Source: Priapulus caudatus (lineage: Eukaryota > Priapulida > Priapulimorpha > Priapulimorphida > Priapulidae). From it: 24,555 nt of DNA. The notes under the pieces are model-generated. The model saw only the letters and a list, made by a program, of their open reading frames with translations. It had not been told where the DNA came from and did not search any database. Location of the stretch: contig NW_014579013.1 of NCBI RefSeq assembly GCF_000485595.1, positions 21,674 to 46,228 on the forward strand. The letters run 5' to 3'. A program made the position numbers and the translations under genes. Positions 12,001 through 21,128 of the stretch are shown piece after piece. Each line of letters begins with the position of its first letter. The stretch's first letter is position 1.

Positions 12001-14884
12001 CTTCCTGCCTCCTCCTCCTCATCTTCTCTCTTCTGCCTACTCCTCTTTCTTCTTTTCCTTCCCTCCTTCCGTCTGCTTTTTCCCTTCCATTTCCCCTCTC
12101 CTCCCTTACTCCTTTAATGCCTCCCCTTTCCATCGTCATCTCTCATTCCCTTCTCTATTTCTTCCCTTCTAGGCCCTCCTTATTCCCCTATTCCTCCTCA
12201 TCGCTTCCCTTTTCCGTCTCTCTCTCTCTGCCTTCTGTTTCTCTCTCCTTCCCCCCCTCCTATCCCCCTTCTCTCTCTCCGCTCTTCCCTCCCTCTTCTT
12301 CTAATTCCCAATTTCTTCCTCCTTCCACCCCCCCCCCCCCTCCCTCCCATTCCTTTCTCCTTCCCCGCCCCTCCTCCCTGACTTCCCCTCCCTCTTTCCC
12401 TCTCTCCTCTTCCCTTCATCTCCCCCCTTCAATCTTTTTTCCCCCTTTTCTCTCCATCTTTTTCCCCTCCTCCACTCCCCCCCCCATTTCTCTTCCCTTC
12501 TCTTCTTCTTCCTTTTCCTATTCCCTCCCCTTTCCTTTGTCCCTCTCTTCTCCCCCCTCTTCTCCCCCTCCTCTCCTTCCTTCTCCTTTCTTCTTTTCTC
12601 TCTTCTCTCCTCTCCCTCCTCTTCTTTTCTCTTCCTCTCTCTACTCCCTTTCCTTCCTCCCTCTCCCTCCACCTTCCCCCTCTCTCCTCTTTCCCTCGTT
12701 CCACTTTCTCCCCTCCTCTCTCCTTCCATTTCCTTCTCTCCCCCTCCCCCTCCCCTTTCTCCTTTCTTCTCTCCTGTTTCTTTCTCTTCTATCTCCCTTC
12801 CTACTTCCCCTTTCCACTCTCTCACCTCACGCCACCCTCCCTCTCCCCCTCCATTTTTTCTCGCCCTTTTTTCTTCCTCCCCATCTTTCTTCCTCCTCTC
12901 TCTCTTTTCACTCTTGCTTCTTCCTCTTCTTTTTTCCCACTTTCTTTTCGCCTCCCTTTCTCCTCCCTCCCCCCCCTCTTCTCCTCCTTCCCTCCTTTCT
13001 CTACCTTTTTTCTTCCGTTCTTCCTCCCTCCTTTTCTCCCTTCCTCCTTCAACCCCTCATTCTCTCTTCCCTTTTTTTTTCCTCTTTCACCTCTTCCTCC
13101 TTTTTCTTCCCACTATATCTCCTTTCTTCTTCTCCCTCTCCTCTTTTTTCTCTTCCCTTTTATCTCTTCCCACCCACCCCCCCTCTCTATGTCCCCCTCC
13201 CCCCCTCCCTTTTCTCAACTCCCCTTCCCCCCTCCCCTCCATTCCTCTCTTCCCTTCCCTTTCCCTTCTCCCATTCTCTCCCCTCTATTCCTACTCTCCC
13301 ATCCCCTCCCATCTTATCCTTCTACATTTCCTTTCCTCTCTCCCCTCTCCCTTCTCGCCTGTTCCACTCTCCTTTCATTCTATCCCTTATCTTATCCTCT
13401 TTCCCCTAATTCCCTCCTTCCTCCCTCCTTCCCTTTTCTTTACTTCCCATCCCCCCCATCCTTCACTTTCCTCCTCCCTCCTCTCCCTCTTCTCTCATTT
13501 TTCTCCTTCTCTCCCTCCTTTTTTCATTCTCCCTCATCCACTTCCTCACTTTTCCCACTCCTTTTCCTCCTTCCTCTCTTATTTTCTTCACCCTTTCCCC
13601 CCCTTTTTCCCTCCCCCCTTCCCATTTCCTTTCTTTCTCCTCCTCCACTCATCTCTTACTCCCTTCTCCCATCCCCCTCACCTTCCCCCCGTCCTATCCC
13701 TTCTCCCTCTTCTTTCCTTTCTTCCCTTCGTCTTTTCATTCCCTTCCCTCCCTTCCTTCCTCCCTTATTTACTTCTCCTCCTCGCCTTTTTTTCTCTCTC
13801 TTCCCCATTCCTCCTTCTCCATCTTTCTTTCCTCTTCTCATATTCTCCCTTTTTCTTTTCCTCCTCTCCTCCTCCTCTCTTTCCATACCTTTTCTCCTCC
13901 TCTCTTCTCCTTTATTTCTCTCGTTCCCTCATTATTCACCTTCTCATTTTTCTTCCTTACCTCCCTCCCTCTGCCCTCCCCCTTCCCTCATCCTTCTTCC
14001 CCTTTCTTCTCCTCTCCTCCACCCCCCTTTTCCCCTTACTTCCCTTCTCCTCCCCCCCTTCCTTCTACGGCCTTTCTTCTCCTACCTTCCCCTTCCCTTT
14101 CCTTCCCTGCTTTCCTGATCCCTTCTCCCTCCCTTTCCTCTTCCTCTTTCCCTTTCCATCTTTTCGCTCCCCTCTTCGCTCTCTCCCCCCTTCCCATTTT
14201 CCTTTTCTCTTTCCCCCCCCTCTTTTTCTGCCTTCAGTCCGCTCTCTCCATTATCCCCCTTCTCCTTCCTTCTTCTTTCCCTATCTCCCTTCCTTCTCTT
14301 CCATCTTTTCCTTTCTCTTCTTTCTCCTCATCTCACTCCCCTGTGTCCTTCCACCCCCTCCTCCTTCCCCTTTCCCCCCCTCTCACTATCCTTTTTTCTC
14401 CCTCCTCTTCTTTCTCATTTCCCCTCCCCCCATCTTTCTTTTTCTCTCTTTTTCCTCGCCCTCTCTTCTCCTCCACATCCTCCCCCCCCCTTCTCTTACC
14501 TTCTCCCCTTACCCCCTCCCTCTTTCTCCCCACCCCCCTCTTCTCCCCCACCATCCCTATTTCTTCCACCCCCTTCTCCTCTCCCTTTTCTTCCTCTCCC
14601 CCCTTCTCTCCCTCCCTCTCTTTCCCCACCCCCCCCCTCCTACCTTTACCCACCCTCCCTCCTTCCTTTCCCTCCTTCTTATTTTCCCTCCCCTTCCTCC
14701 CTTCCTCTCTTCCTTCCTTCGTGTCTTTTTACAATTTTACTCTCTTCTCCTCCTTCCTCTTCCCTTTCTCCTTCTCTCCCTCTTCTTCCCCTCCTTCCCC
14801 TCCTCCCTCTTCCCCCCCCCCCTCCCCTTCTCCCTCTTCTAATCTTCCTTCTTTATCATTTCCCCTTTTTTCCTCACCATCTTA
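1..14884 (+). repeat. Giant polypyrimidine (C/T) tract, partial at left edge
   Basis: The plus strand is almost entirely C and T, so the minus strand is G and A. By eye each 60-base line holds only about one to five purines, more often A than G, and these are nearly always single. No dominant short period is visible: CCTTT-, TTCC- and CTT-like words mix irregularly, so this is not a clean microsatellite. C-runs occur, for example 13 C at 12328-12340 and 11 C at 14812-14822. Long open frames of Ser/Pro/Leu/Phe on plus, and of Arg/Lys/Glu/Gly on minus, follow from the near-absence of stop codons and are not genes. The tract begins before the window and stops abruptly at about 14884, where a repeat module starts. 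It holds no recognisable gene or regulatory element. Confidence 0.97.
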
Positions 14885-15236
14885 GCTACATCTCATCTGT
14901 GCGATCAACACGTGCGTACTGCACCTTTCCGCTTATCGCTTCCGCCCAGCAAGACGTTGACCCTCCCCACACGCGGCTCGCAGCGAACCCCAATTCCCCG
15001 CCTCCACACAAAGACACCCCCACGCTCACACGACTTCCTAGCTTACACAACCCTCACCCCCCCCCCCGCGCACCTCACTCCCTGCGCTTAGCCGCCCCAC
15101 CCCCGGTCAGATTGGTCTGCTACATTGTCGTGGACGTACGTCTCAGCGCAACACGTACTAGACAACTGACGAAATTGCACTTCTTTCTTCAGGAACACCA
15201 AATCTACTGAAAATAATTACAATCGTAACTTAGTGT
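14883..15236 (+). repeat. Module A copy 1 (front end of repeat Z)
   Basis: This GC-rich, C-rich segment aligns by eye with the reverse complement of 18331-18650 and directly with 23765-24080. Shared landmarks, in order, are TAGCTACAT-like sequence, CACGTGCGTA, GACCCTCCCCCAC-like sequence, CTCACACGAC, CCTGCGC, GGTCAG, GACGTACGTCTC and ATCGTAACT. Similarity begins exactly where the polypyrimidine tract ends and stops at about 15236, so only the front of the longer Z module is present. The 103-codon open frame at 14899-15210 is not preserved in the other copies because of indels, and I do not treat it as a gene. The identity of the element is unknown. Confidence 0.8.
15105..15170 (+). other. Conserved GACGTACGTCTC core with inverted flanks, copy 1
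   Basis: A GGTCAG word (15105-15110) and a GACAACTGAC word (15161-15170) flank a perfectly kept GACGTACGTCTC (15133-15144), whose GACGTACGTC is self-complementary. The same arrangement recurs at 18375-18433 and 23982-24034, where the flanks are better inverted matches. It could be a structural end of a mobile element or a protein-binding palindrome; neither is proven. Confidence 0.5.
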
Positions 15237-15360
15237 AGCGACCGTCCCGGGTGCGCAGTGCGTCGTACATTGGTCGTGACGTAACGCTCCTCGCGCGTTG
15301 CGTAGCTGCGCCAACGTTGCCGTCGCGGGGCGCTCTGTGACGCGACGCGCGCGGTAGCGA
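15237..15360 (+). repeat. CpG-rich segment with partial second copy of the A-module end
   Basis: This stretch is unusually rich in CG dinucleotides, with many CGCG words. Positions 15261-15286 repeat, with small changes, the CGTACATTGTCGTGACGTACG sequence found at the end of the A module, so part of that end is duplicated about 120 bp downstream of the first. No open frame or known motif is evident. Confidence 0.5.
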
Positions 15361-15700
15361 CTCATTCAGACCTAATTAGGTACTTTTCCAGAAAATTCTA
15401 GATTATTATATAAGATACTAGATTATTCGTACGGCGTCATGCACTATCTTTTAAGCTCGACACTAGCGCCGACCAGCGGCAGATATCTGTATAGATAATT
15501 TTATTCGACGCTGTGGGGAAATAAGACATCACAACGCCGCGTTGCAGGGAATATATGGAGACTAAAACAGTTGTTATTTTTAATTGAATAACTGCATGTA
15601 TTTGGTATGTATGTATGTACATATATTTATCGTATATCGTGACCTTCCTCCGACTTGTGGCTTGAGCTTACGACACTGACGATATTATGTCGTTGCCTAG
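15361..15700. other. Unassigned AT-rich intergenic sequence
   Basis: I see no gene here. Two copies of TAGATTATT lie 20 bp apart (15399 and 15419), and a short GTAT tetranucleotide run lies at 15605-15620. No counterpart was found elsewhere in the window, and the short open frames are unremarkable. Confidence 0.5.
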
Positions 15701-15790
15701 CGTGTGTGTGCGCGCGCGTTCGTACCTGCGTGTGCGTGTGCATGCGCGTGTGTGTGTGTGGACGCGTTCGCACCTGCGTGTGCGTGTTCT
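15701..15790 (+). repeat. GT/GC dinucleotide microsatellite with internal 24-bp duplication
   Basis: Alternating purine-pyrimidine sequence (GTGTGTG, CGCGCG) contains two near-identical 24-bp blocks starting at 15716 and 15764 (GCGTTCGYACCTGCGTGTGC). Such alternation favours Z-DNA. The short open frames over it are low-complexity artefacts. Confidence 0.85.
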
Positions 15791-15893
15791 ACTGTTGCTA
15801 TGGCGACAGGAAACGCAGCACCTGAAACTCAATCTAATTTTCGTGTCTACACCCGACCATTGCTCTGTAGTCGCCGACTCGCGATAGTCACCT

Positions 15894-16008
15894 GATTTAG
15901 ATTTGATTTGGATTTCAGATTGATTTTAGATTGATTTATATTAGATGATATGATGATAATAAGATGACATGATTAATTATAGATTGATTTGATTTTAGAT
16001 TTTGACCG
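15894..16008 (+). repeat. GATTTAGATTT-type AT-rich simple repeat
   Basis: Imperfect reiteration of GATTT/AGATT words, inside module X. A shorter version in reverse complement is present at about 23155-23245 in the inverted copy, so repeat number differs between copies. Confidence 0.75.
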
Positions 16009-16073
16009 ATTAGTCACCTGATTTCAAGTATGAATCCATTACGTTGTTTAGGCACGCGTCGGTATGAAATGCG

Positions 16074-16150
16074 GTGAGAAAACCCGTGCCTGCGTGCGTG
16101 AGAAACACCGTGCGTGTGGGCGTGCTTGCATGAGAAAACCCGTGCGTGCT
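16074..16150 (+). repeat. TGAGAAAACCCGTGCGTG minisatellite, about three units
   Basis: TGAGAAA followed by a CCGTGCGTG-type GC-rich stretch starts at about 16075, 16099 and 16131. The inverted X copy carries four diverged units (23022-23120), so this is a length-variable minisatellite inside X. Confidence 0.8.
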
Positions 16151-16558
16151 CATCCCTCGTATAGCGTGCGCCGTGGCGTGTTAGCTTCCGCGACGCTATT
16201 AAATTTGCTATCATTCGGTTTGTAATCGCTCGTAAAGAACGTATGATTGATGAATTGTAAATATAGCAGATGGATAGCGACTATTTCGCGAATATTCGCA
16301 TAAAGTCCCTACATGGCCATGTACGTCTGTGGCTGTCTCGATACCTCCAGGTAGGTCGTCGTCATCGGCGATCCGGGGGAGGGGGTTATGTAATTCGATC
16401 ATCATAGCGTTAAAATTTATCGTTGTAGCTTAGTTAATTAATTATTTGCGTTGGGAAAGCGACGTTGGTCTCCAACGATGTCTGCCAATCATTCCAGCAC
16501 GGAGTATGGTCACCTATGTGGCGCCACTGTAGTCCGTGATGCTTGTGGCGACGGTAGT

Positions 16559-17359
<801 letters not shown>

Positions 17360-17591
17360 TTATGCTCATTATTCAACGGTTTATTCTGTAAATCGAATCA
17401 TTATCATATAAACATCACGCGCCATTTTACGACTGTGACGTCTAGAACATATTAGGCCTACATCACGAAAATAAATAAACGGAATTATTATAAATATCAT
17501 CAGCTTACCCAATGAAGTCTCTGAACGTCCGAATTGTGTTCTCGTATCAAATTGATGTTACAAACATCAGTGGTGTTGTTATATACCTATA
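17360..17591. other. Unassigned AT-rich spacer
   Basis: No gene is recognised. A small hairpin, TGATGT-5 nt-ACATCA, lies at 17553-17569. The duplicated unit appears to end somewhere in this spacer. Confidence 0.4.
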
Positions 17592-17665
17592 GGTGTCTGG
17601 ATATTTGACCGGTTTCAACAACAGAGTATACTGTGTTGATGAAACCGGTCAAATATCCAGACACC
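17592..17665. repeat. Near-perfect long inverted repeat (hairpin)
   Basis: The left arm GGTGTCTGGATATTTGACCG (17592-17611) is matched exactly by the reverse complement of the right arm ending at 17665. Pairing continues through GTTTCA and into the loop side with one small offset around CAACAACAG/CTGTGTTG. The stem is about 30 bp with a short loop near 17622-17632. Such a structure could be a tiny foldback element or an end of a mobile element. Confidence 0.9.
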
Positions 17666-17723
17666 CGGGGTAACCGGTCAGTCTCCAGACACCTGGGTAA
17701 CCGGTCTGATCTCCTGACACCAG
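17641..17723 (+). repeat. Three tandem units of about 28 bp extending from the hairpin arm
   Basis: Units start at about 17643, 17672 and 17699. Each has the form AACCGGTC, 5-8 variable bases, TCCAGACACC or CCTGACACC, and then CGGGGT or TGGGT in the first two. The first unit is also the right arm of the hairpin. The Z module follows 18 bp later. Confidence 0.8.
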
Positions 17724-18374
17724 GACACACTCTGGTCGCTTCCCCTAATTAATTACAACAGTAGCTGCACACCACGCCCACAAGCATTGCCGTAAAAACT
17801 CGTCTCTCCCAGGCCTGGTGCTTAAGTTGCATCCACACTGTGCAGGGATGCTGACTGTTATTTCTACCACAGCAGGACTAAACAGCTTTGTATACAAACA
17901 CTAACGAGAAAACACTGTGTACATAATGTTTTTACGCGCACCAAGCAATTCCAGATCTCTGACATCCAGCTTCTTGAACCCTGAGCTATTCGCAACACCC
18001 TGCGACCCTTTATATCGCATCCCAATTATATTAAAATGACAACAACGCTTGACGACACCTACAAACCATATTTTTACAACTGCGTAAGTAATTAAGGTCC
18101 GGGTGTATAAGAGTCTTTTTAAGCCATATTGTAGCTGATTAAGAGATGGCTATAATGATGGGGATATAGCGTAGCTCAAGTTTTCACAGCTCACTCGGCT
18201 GTTGGTACGCCGCCTGATCTTCCGTGTGGACTTAAAAGCTGTTCATATCCCAAAGCGTTATATTTTCATTGTAGAATAAGCTTTGTTAAGCCCAGCGTTT
18301 GCGCAGTGTCATTATACACTGTGGATTAACTAAGTTACGATATAGATTGCGTTCCTTAAGAAGAAGCTATATTT

Positions 18375-18433
18375 GGTCAGTGTTACGTACGTGTTCCTGA
18401 GACGTACGTCACGACAATGTACGACCACTGACC
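18375..18433 (-). other. Conserved GACGTACGTCTC core with inverted flanks, copy 2
   Basis: GGTCAGTG (18375-18382) and CACTGACC (18426-18433) are exact inverted matches around the core, read as GAGACGTACGTC at 18399-18410 on plus. A second ACGTACGT lies at 18385-18392, so the segment can fold in more than one way. It lies next to the G-quadruplex motifs. Confidence 0.55.
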
Positions 18434-18497
18434 GGGGGGTGGGGGCTAAGCGCAGGGGTATGTGAGGGTGCGGGGGGAGGGGGTGCGGGCGCGGGGG
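18434..18497 (+). other. G-quadruplex-forming G-run cluster
   Basis: Runs of G occur as G6-T-G5 (18434-18445), G4 (18455), G3 (18466) and then G6-A-G5-TGC-G3-CGC-G5 at 18472-18497. The last block fits the usual rule of four G3+ runs with loops of 1-7 bases. In the two plus-oriented copies the same region is C-rich (for example an 11-C run at 15057-15067), with the quadruplex strand on minus. Confidence 0.8.
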
Positions 18498-18697
18498 TTG
18501 TGTAACTAGGAAGTCATGAGAGCGTGGGGTTGTCTTGTGTGAGCGGGGAAGGGGGTCGTGTGAGCGCGTGGTGGGGGAGGGTCACGCCTCCTGCTGCGGA
18601 CATGAGGGGAGGTGCAGTACGCATGTGTTTGTCCACGATGAAATGTACCTACGTATATATGTCATAGATATATGTATGTGTATTATGTACTACGTGT

Positions 18698-19233
18698 GCC
18701 CGTGTATCTGAGAGACTGCTGCGAGAAACGCTCTGTCCGGGGTGCCCTGCCGGCTAGGTCGTCGTACCCTCTTTTGATAAAAAATGCAGATATGCGAGGT
18801 AAACACGTACAACGTGAGCTGATGAACGCGTTTGTCCGGTGTTTTCTGGAACCATGTCATATATAAACAGGACAGACCGCGCAGAATTTAGGAATTAGTT
18901 GTATATATACCAGCACTGACTGTCTGGCCTTTCTACGCATATGTTGATCCGCGCCAGCGCTTTTATATACAATCAGTTGGGTTCCGAATGAGACGATGTA
19001 ATTTTAATACTGTTCACAGCTTTCGATTTTACAAAACGTGAGTTAATGTGTGAATATTATTATAGTTAAACTAAAGTGATAAATTAACGAAGACTTGTTG
19101 CGTGTATATTGTCATCGTGTACCTCAGTAATTATGCCTGTTTTCGTAATTTGTGAGCGTTATAAGGTATGATGCCGTATCAACAATTAATCATACAATTT
19201 AAACAATTTGCTCATTTTTAATTTTTATCGAAA
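18698..19233. other. Unassigned sequence, no gene seen
   Basis: This 536-bp stretch has mixed composition and becomes AT-rich after about 18990. I find no repeat partner in the window. The 64-codon open frame at 18672-18866 has no recognisable motif. CATATATAAACAGG at 18857-18870 resembles a TATA box but has no gene beside it. It is part of the extra DNA of the left palindrome arm. Confidence 0.5.
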
Positions 19234-19460
19234 ATGATTGTTGTGTGTCGTGTTGCGTTTTGTTACGCTGTGTTCCGTTGTGCCGTACGTGTTGTATTGT
19301 ATCGCGTTGTGTTGTGCCGTGTTGTATTGTATCGCGTTGTGTTGTGCCGTGTTGTATTGTATCGCGTTGTGTTGTGTCGTGTTGTTGTATGTGCTGTTGT
19401 GTTCTGGTCTGTTTTGTTCTGGTCTGTTGTGTCGTGATTTTGTTGTGTTGTGTTGTGATT
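19234..19460 (+). repeat. GTTGT-rich minisatellite with a 30-bp unit
   Basis: Three adjacent 30-bp units occupy 19289-19318, 19319-19348 and 19349-19378. Each starts GTGTTGTATTGTATCGCGTT. Units one and two are identical, and unit three differs by one base at 19377. Flanking sequence is degenerate GTTGT/TCTGG repeat, including two TTCTGGTCTGTT words near 19402 and 19417. Because the period is divisible by three, several frames stay open on both strands; those repetitive frames are artefacts. Confidence 0.93.
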
Positions 19461-20216
19461 GTTTGTATAATGTGACATTGGTATATAAAAAAACGCACTG
19501 TACAAGATGGATGCAGCTCGCAGGCAAGTCTTCAGAACATTATATTTAAACCATACTGTAAAACACACCAATAGTTTTTTTTTGCAACCGTAAACAGTAA
19601 CTATGAGCATATGTCGACACTTAGTACTCAGCATGGTAAAGACAAGAGACTGGTGACACATATGTAGTGCTTGTGATAACTTTTTCGTTGCATTGTGAAG
19701 AGGTCAGATCACGTACGGCACAAACGGCGTATTATAAATATTTTTTTTTTCAATTTACAGTAAATCATACCTACTAACATGTCAATTCATCAATTAATAT
19801 ATACATGCAAAAAAATCACGTCCGAACTAGAACAGTTTATAAAGAGCATGTTGCGTTGATTTTTTGGTGAAATGTCTCATCTGTAATTGGCAAAGATATA
19901 TTACTATTACTTTCTGCACCCGCCAACCCGTCGTCTGCTAAGGTGACTAATCATACATTTCGCTTATAATCTTTATAACACAGATATCGCTTTTATTGAC
20001 TGACATGTATAATAGCTAACATAGAGCCTTGTCACAGTGGCTTGTTGATATTGCTAAGGTTCGTCGTATCTACTCTTGCTTCTCCTCCGATACTTCCTTT
20101 GCGTAAACGAAGTCGTACTGTTTGCCAACAGAGCATATCGAACTATGAAAAGCCCTCTGGCCATATCACTAAACTCGTACACTGTAATGTATTGTCGGCG
20201 GTCTCGCATAACATTG
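19461..20216. other. Unassigned AT-rich sequence, no gene seen
   Basis: No gene or repeat partner is recognised over about 750 bp. Homopolymer T-runs occur near 19566 and 19740. TTTTTTTTTTCAATTTACAG ending near 19760 resembles a splice acceptor, but no coding sequence follows it. Confidence 0.45.
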
Positions 20217-20220
20217 GAAT

Positions 20221-20287
<67 letters not shown>

Positions 20288-20427
20288 TTATCTATTTATC
20301 TATTTATCTATTTTATGTATTTATGTTATCTATTTATTATTTATCTATACTATTATCTCTCTATCTATCTATCTATGCTATCTATTATCTATATATCTAT
20401 CTATCTATCTATCTATTATTATCTATG

Positions 20428-20463
<36 letters not shown>

Positions 20464-20539
20464 GCTATCTATCTAACTATCTTATCTATCTATCTATGCT
20501 ATCTTCTATGATATCTATCTTTATCTATCTATCTATTAA

Positions 20540-20575
<36 letters not shown>

Positions 20576-20576
20576 A

Positions 20577-20608
<32 letters not shown>

Positions 20609-20703
20609 ACTATCTATCTATCTATCTATTCTATCTATCTTCTATCTATCTATCATTCTATGCTATCTATCTATCTATCTATCTATTATCTATGCTATTT
20701 TCT

Positions 20704-20742
<39 letters not shown>

Positions 20743-20951
20743 GTTGTCTATGCTATTATCTATCTATCAATCTATCTTTTTCTATCGATCTATGCCTATC
20801 TATCTATATCTATCTATCTATCTATCTGATCTATCTATTACTATTACATATCATCTATCTATATATCTATCTTATCTATCTATTATCTCTCTATATATTA
20901 TCTATGCTATCTATATCTATTATCTATCTATCTATCATATCTATCTATCTA

Positions 20952-20982
<31 letters not shown>

Positions 20983-21059
20983 TATCTATGCTATTATTAA
21001 TCATACTATCTATGTATCTATCTATCTATCTACCTATCTATCTATGTTCTATCTATCTC
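20217..21059 (+). repeat. ATCT tetranucleotide microsatellite, about 840 bp
   Basis: ATCT repeats run almost continuously, with a TTTC block at about 20237-20257 and ATTT variants at 20285-20340. CTATGCTATCT interruptions recur irregularly, for example near 20376, 20424, 20460, 20500, 20690, 20900 and 20990, which suggests duplication of longer interrupted segments. The long Ile-Tyr-Leu-Ser open frames across it are artefacts of a four-base repeat without stop words in those frames. Confidence 0.97.
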
Positions 21060-21074
21060 TCTCTCTCTCCTCTT

Positions 21075-21113
<39 letters not shown>

Positions 21114-21128
21114 ATCTATCTCTCTGCT
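21056..21128 (+). repeat. CT dinucleotide microsatellite
   Basis: CT repeats with a few CC/TT slips directly follow the ATCT array, return briefly to TATC near 21112-21120, and pass into GT-rich sequence. This is a compound microsatellite. Confidence 0.95.

Larger units (their letters stand above)
15794..16470 (+). repeat. Module X, plus-strand copy
   Basis: This begins with GTTGCTATGG and ends with GGGAAAGCGACGTTGGTC. The reverse complement of 22714-23343 matches along most of the length. Shared landmarks are the ATTAGATTGAGTTT-like word, TCAGGTGACTAT, the GAAAACCCGTGCGTGC minisatellite, GATGGATAGCGACTAT and TCATCGGCGATCCGGGGGA. The first 110 bp also have a degraded direct copy at 21381-21485. 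No transposase frame is visible. It may be a non-autonomous mobile element or simply part of a segmental duplication. Confidence 0.8.
17741..18697 (-). repeat. Module Z, minus-strand copy (left arm of large palindrome)
   Basis: The reverse complement of this segment matches 23650-24555 over nearly its whole length. Landmarks in minus-strand order are CACGTAGTACATAAT, GGACAAACAC, the GC-rich A module, GTGAGCTGTGAAAA, ATCATTATAGCCAT, TATGGTTTGTAGGTG, GGGATGCGATATAAAGGGT, ACAGTGTTTTCTCGTTAGTG, GTATACAAAGCTGTTT, GAAATAACAGTCAGCATCC and GTGGTGTGCAGCT. It has about 140 bp (roughly 18190-18330) absent from the plus copy. A minus-strand frame without stops for 82 codons (17904-18149) is broken by indels in the other copy, so I do not call it a gene. 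Confidence 0.85.

Noticed and set aside
12301-12825. Arg/Lys/Glu/Gly-rich minus-strand frames resembling basic nuclear proteins
   Set aside because: They are the complement of the polypyrimidine tract and only reflect A/G composition.
8934-13409. 1,491-codon Ser/Pro/Leu/Phe open frame, with the similar long frames across 1-14885
   Set aside because: It is composed of C/T sequence that cannot encode stops; there is no domain, signal, start context or codon bias, so it is an artefact of composition.
14899-15210. 103-codon open frame in module A
   Set aside because: The two other copies of the module carry frame-breaking indels and no motif is recognisable.
17641-17723. CRISPR-like look of roughly 28-bp repeats
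   Set aside because: Units are directly adjacent with no spacers of constant length, number only three, are diverged, and lie in eukaryotic repeat DNA.
17745-18149. Minus-strand frame in Z, free of stops for 82 codons and then 51 codons after one TAG
   Set aside because: Longer than typical by chance, but the inverted copy at 24080-24555 has many frameshifts and stops in this frame and I recognise no domain. At best it is a dead gene fragment.
18857-18870. TATA-box-like CATATATAAACAGG
   Set aside because: No gene follows on either strand and TATA words are frequent in this AT-rich stretch.
19199-19661. Overlapping repetitive frames on both strands (Asn/Thr/Gln and Val/Leu/Cys)
   Set aside because: They are produced by the 30-bp minisatellite, whose period is divisible by three.
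19740-19762. Polypyrimidine plus CAG resembling a 3' splice site
   Set aside because: There is no coding exon or matching donor nearby; a T-run followed by CAG is common by chance.
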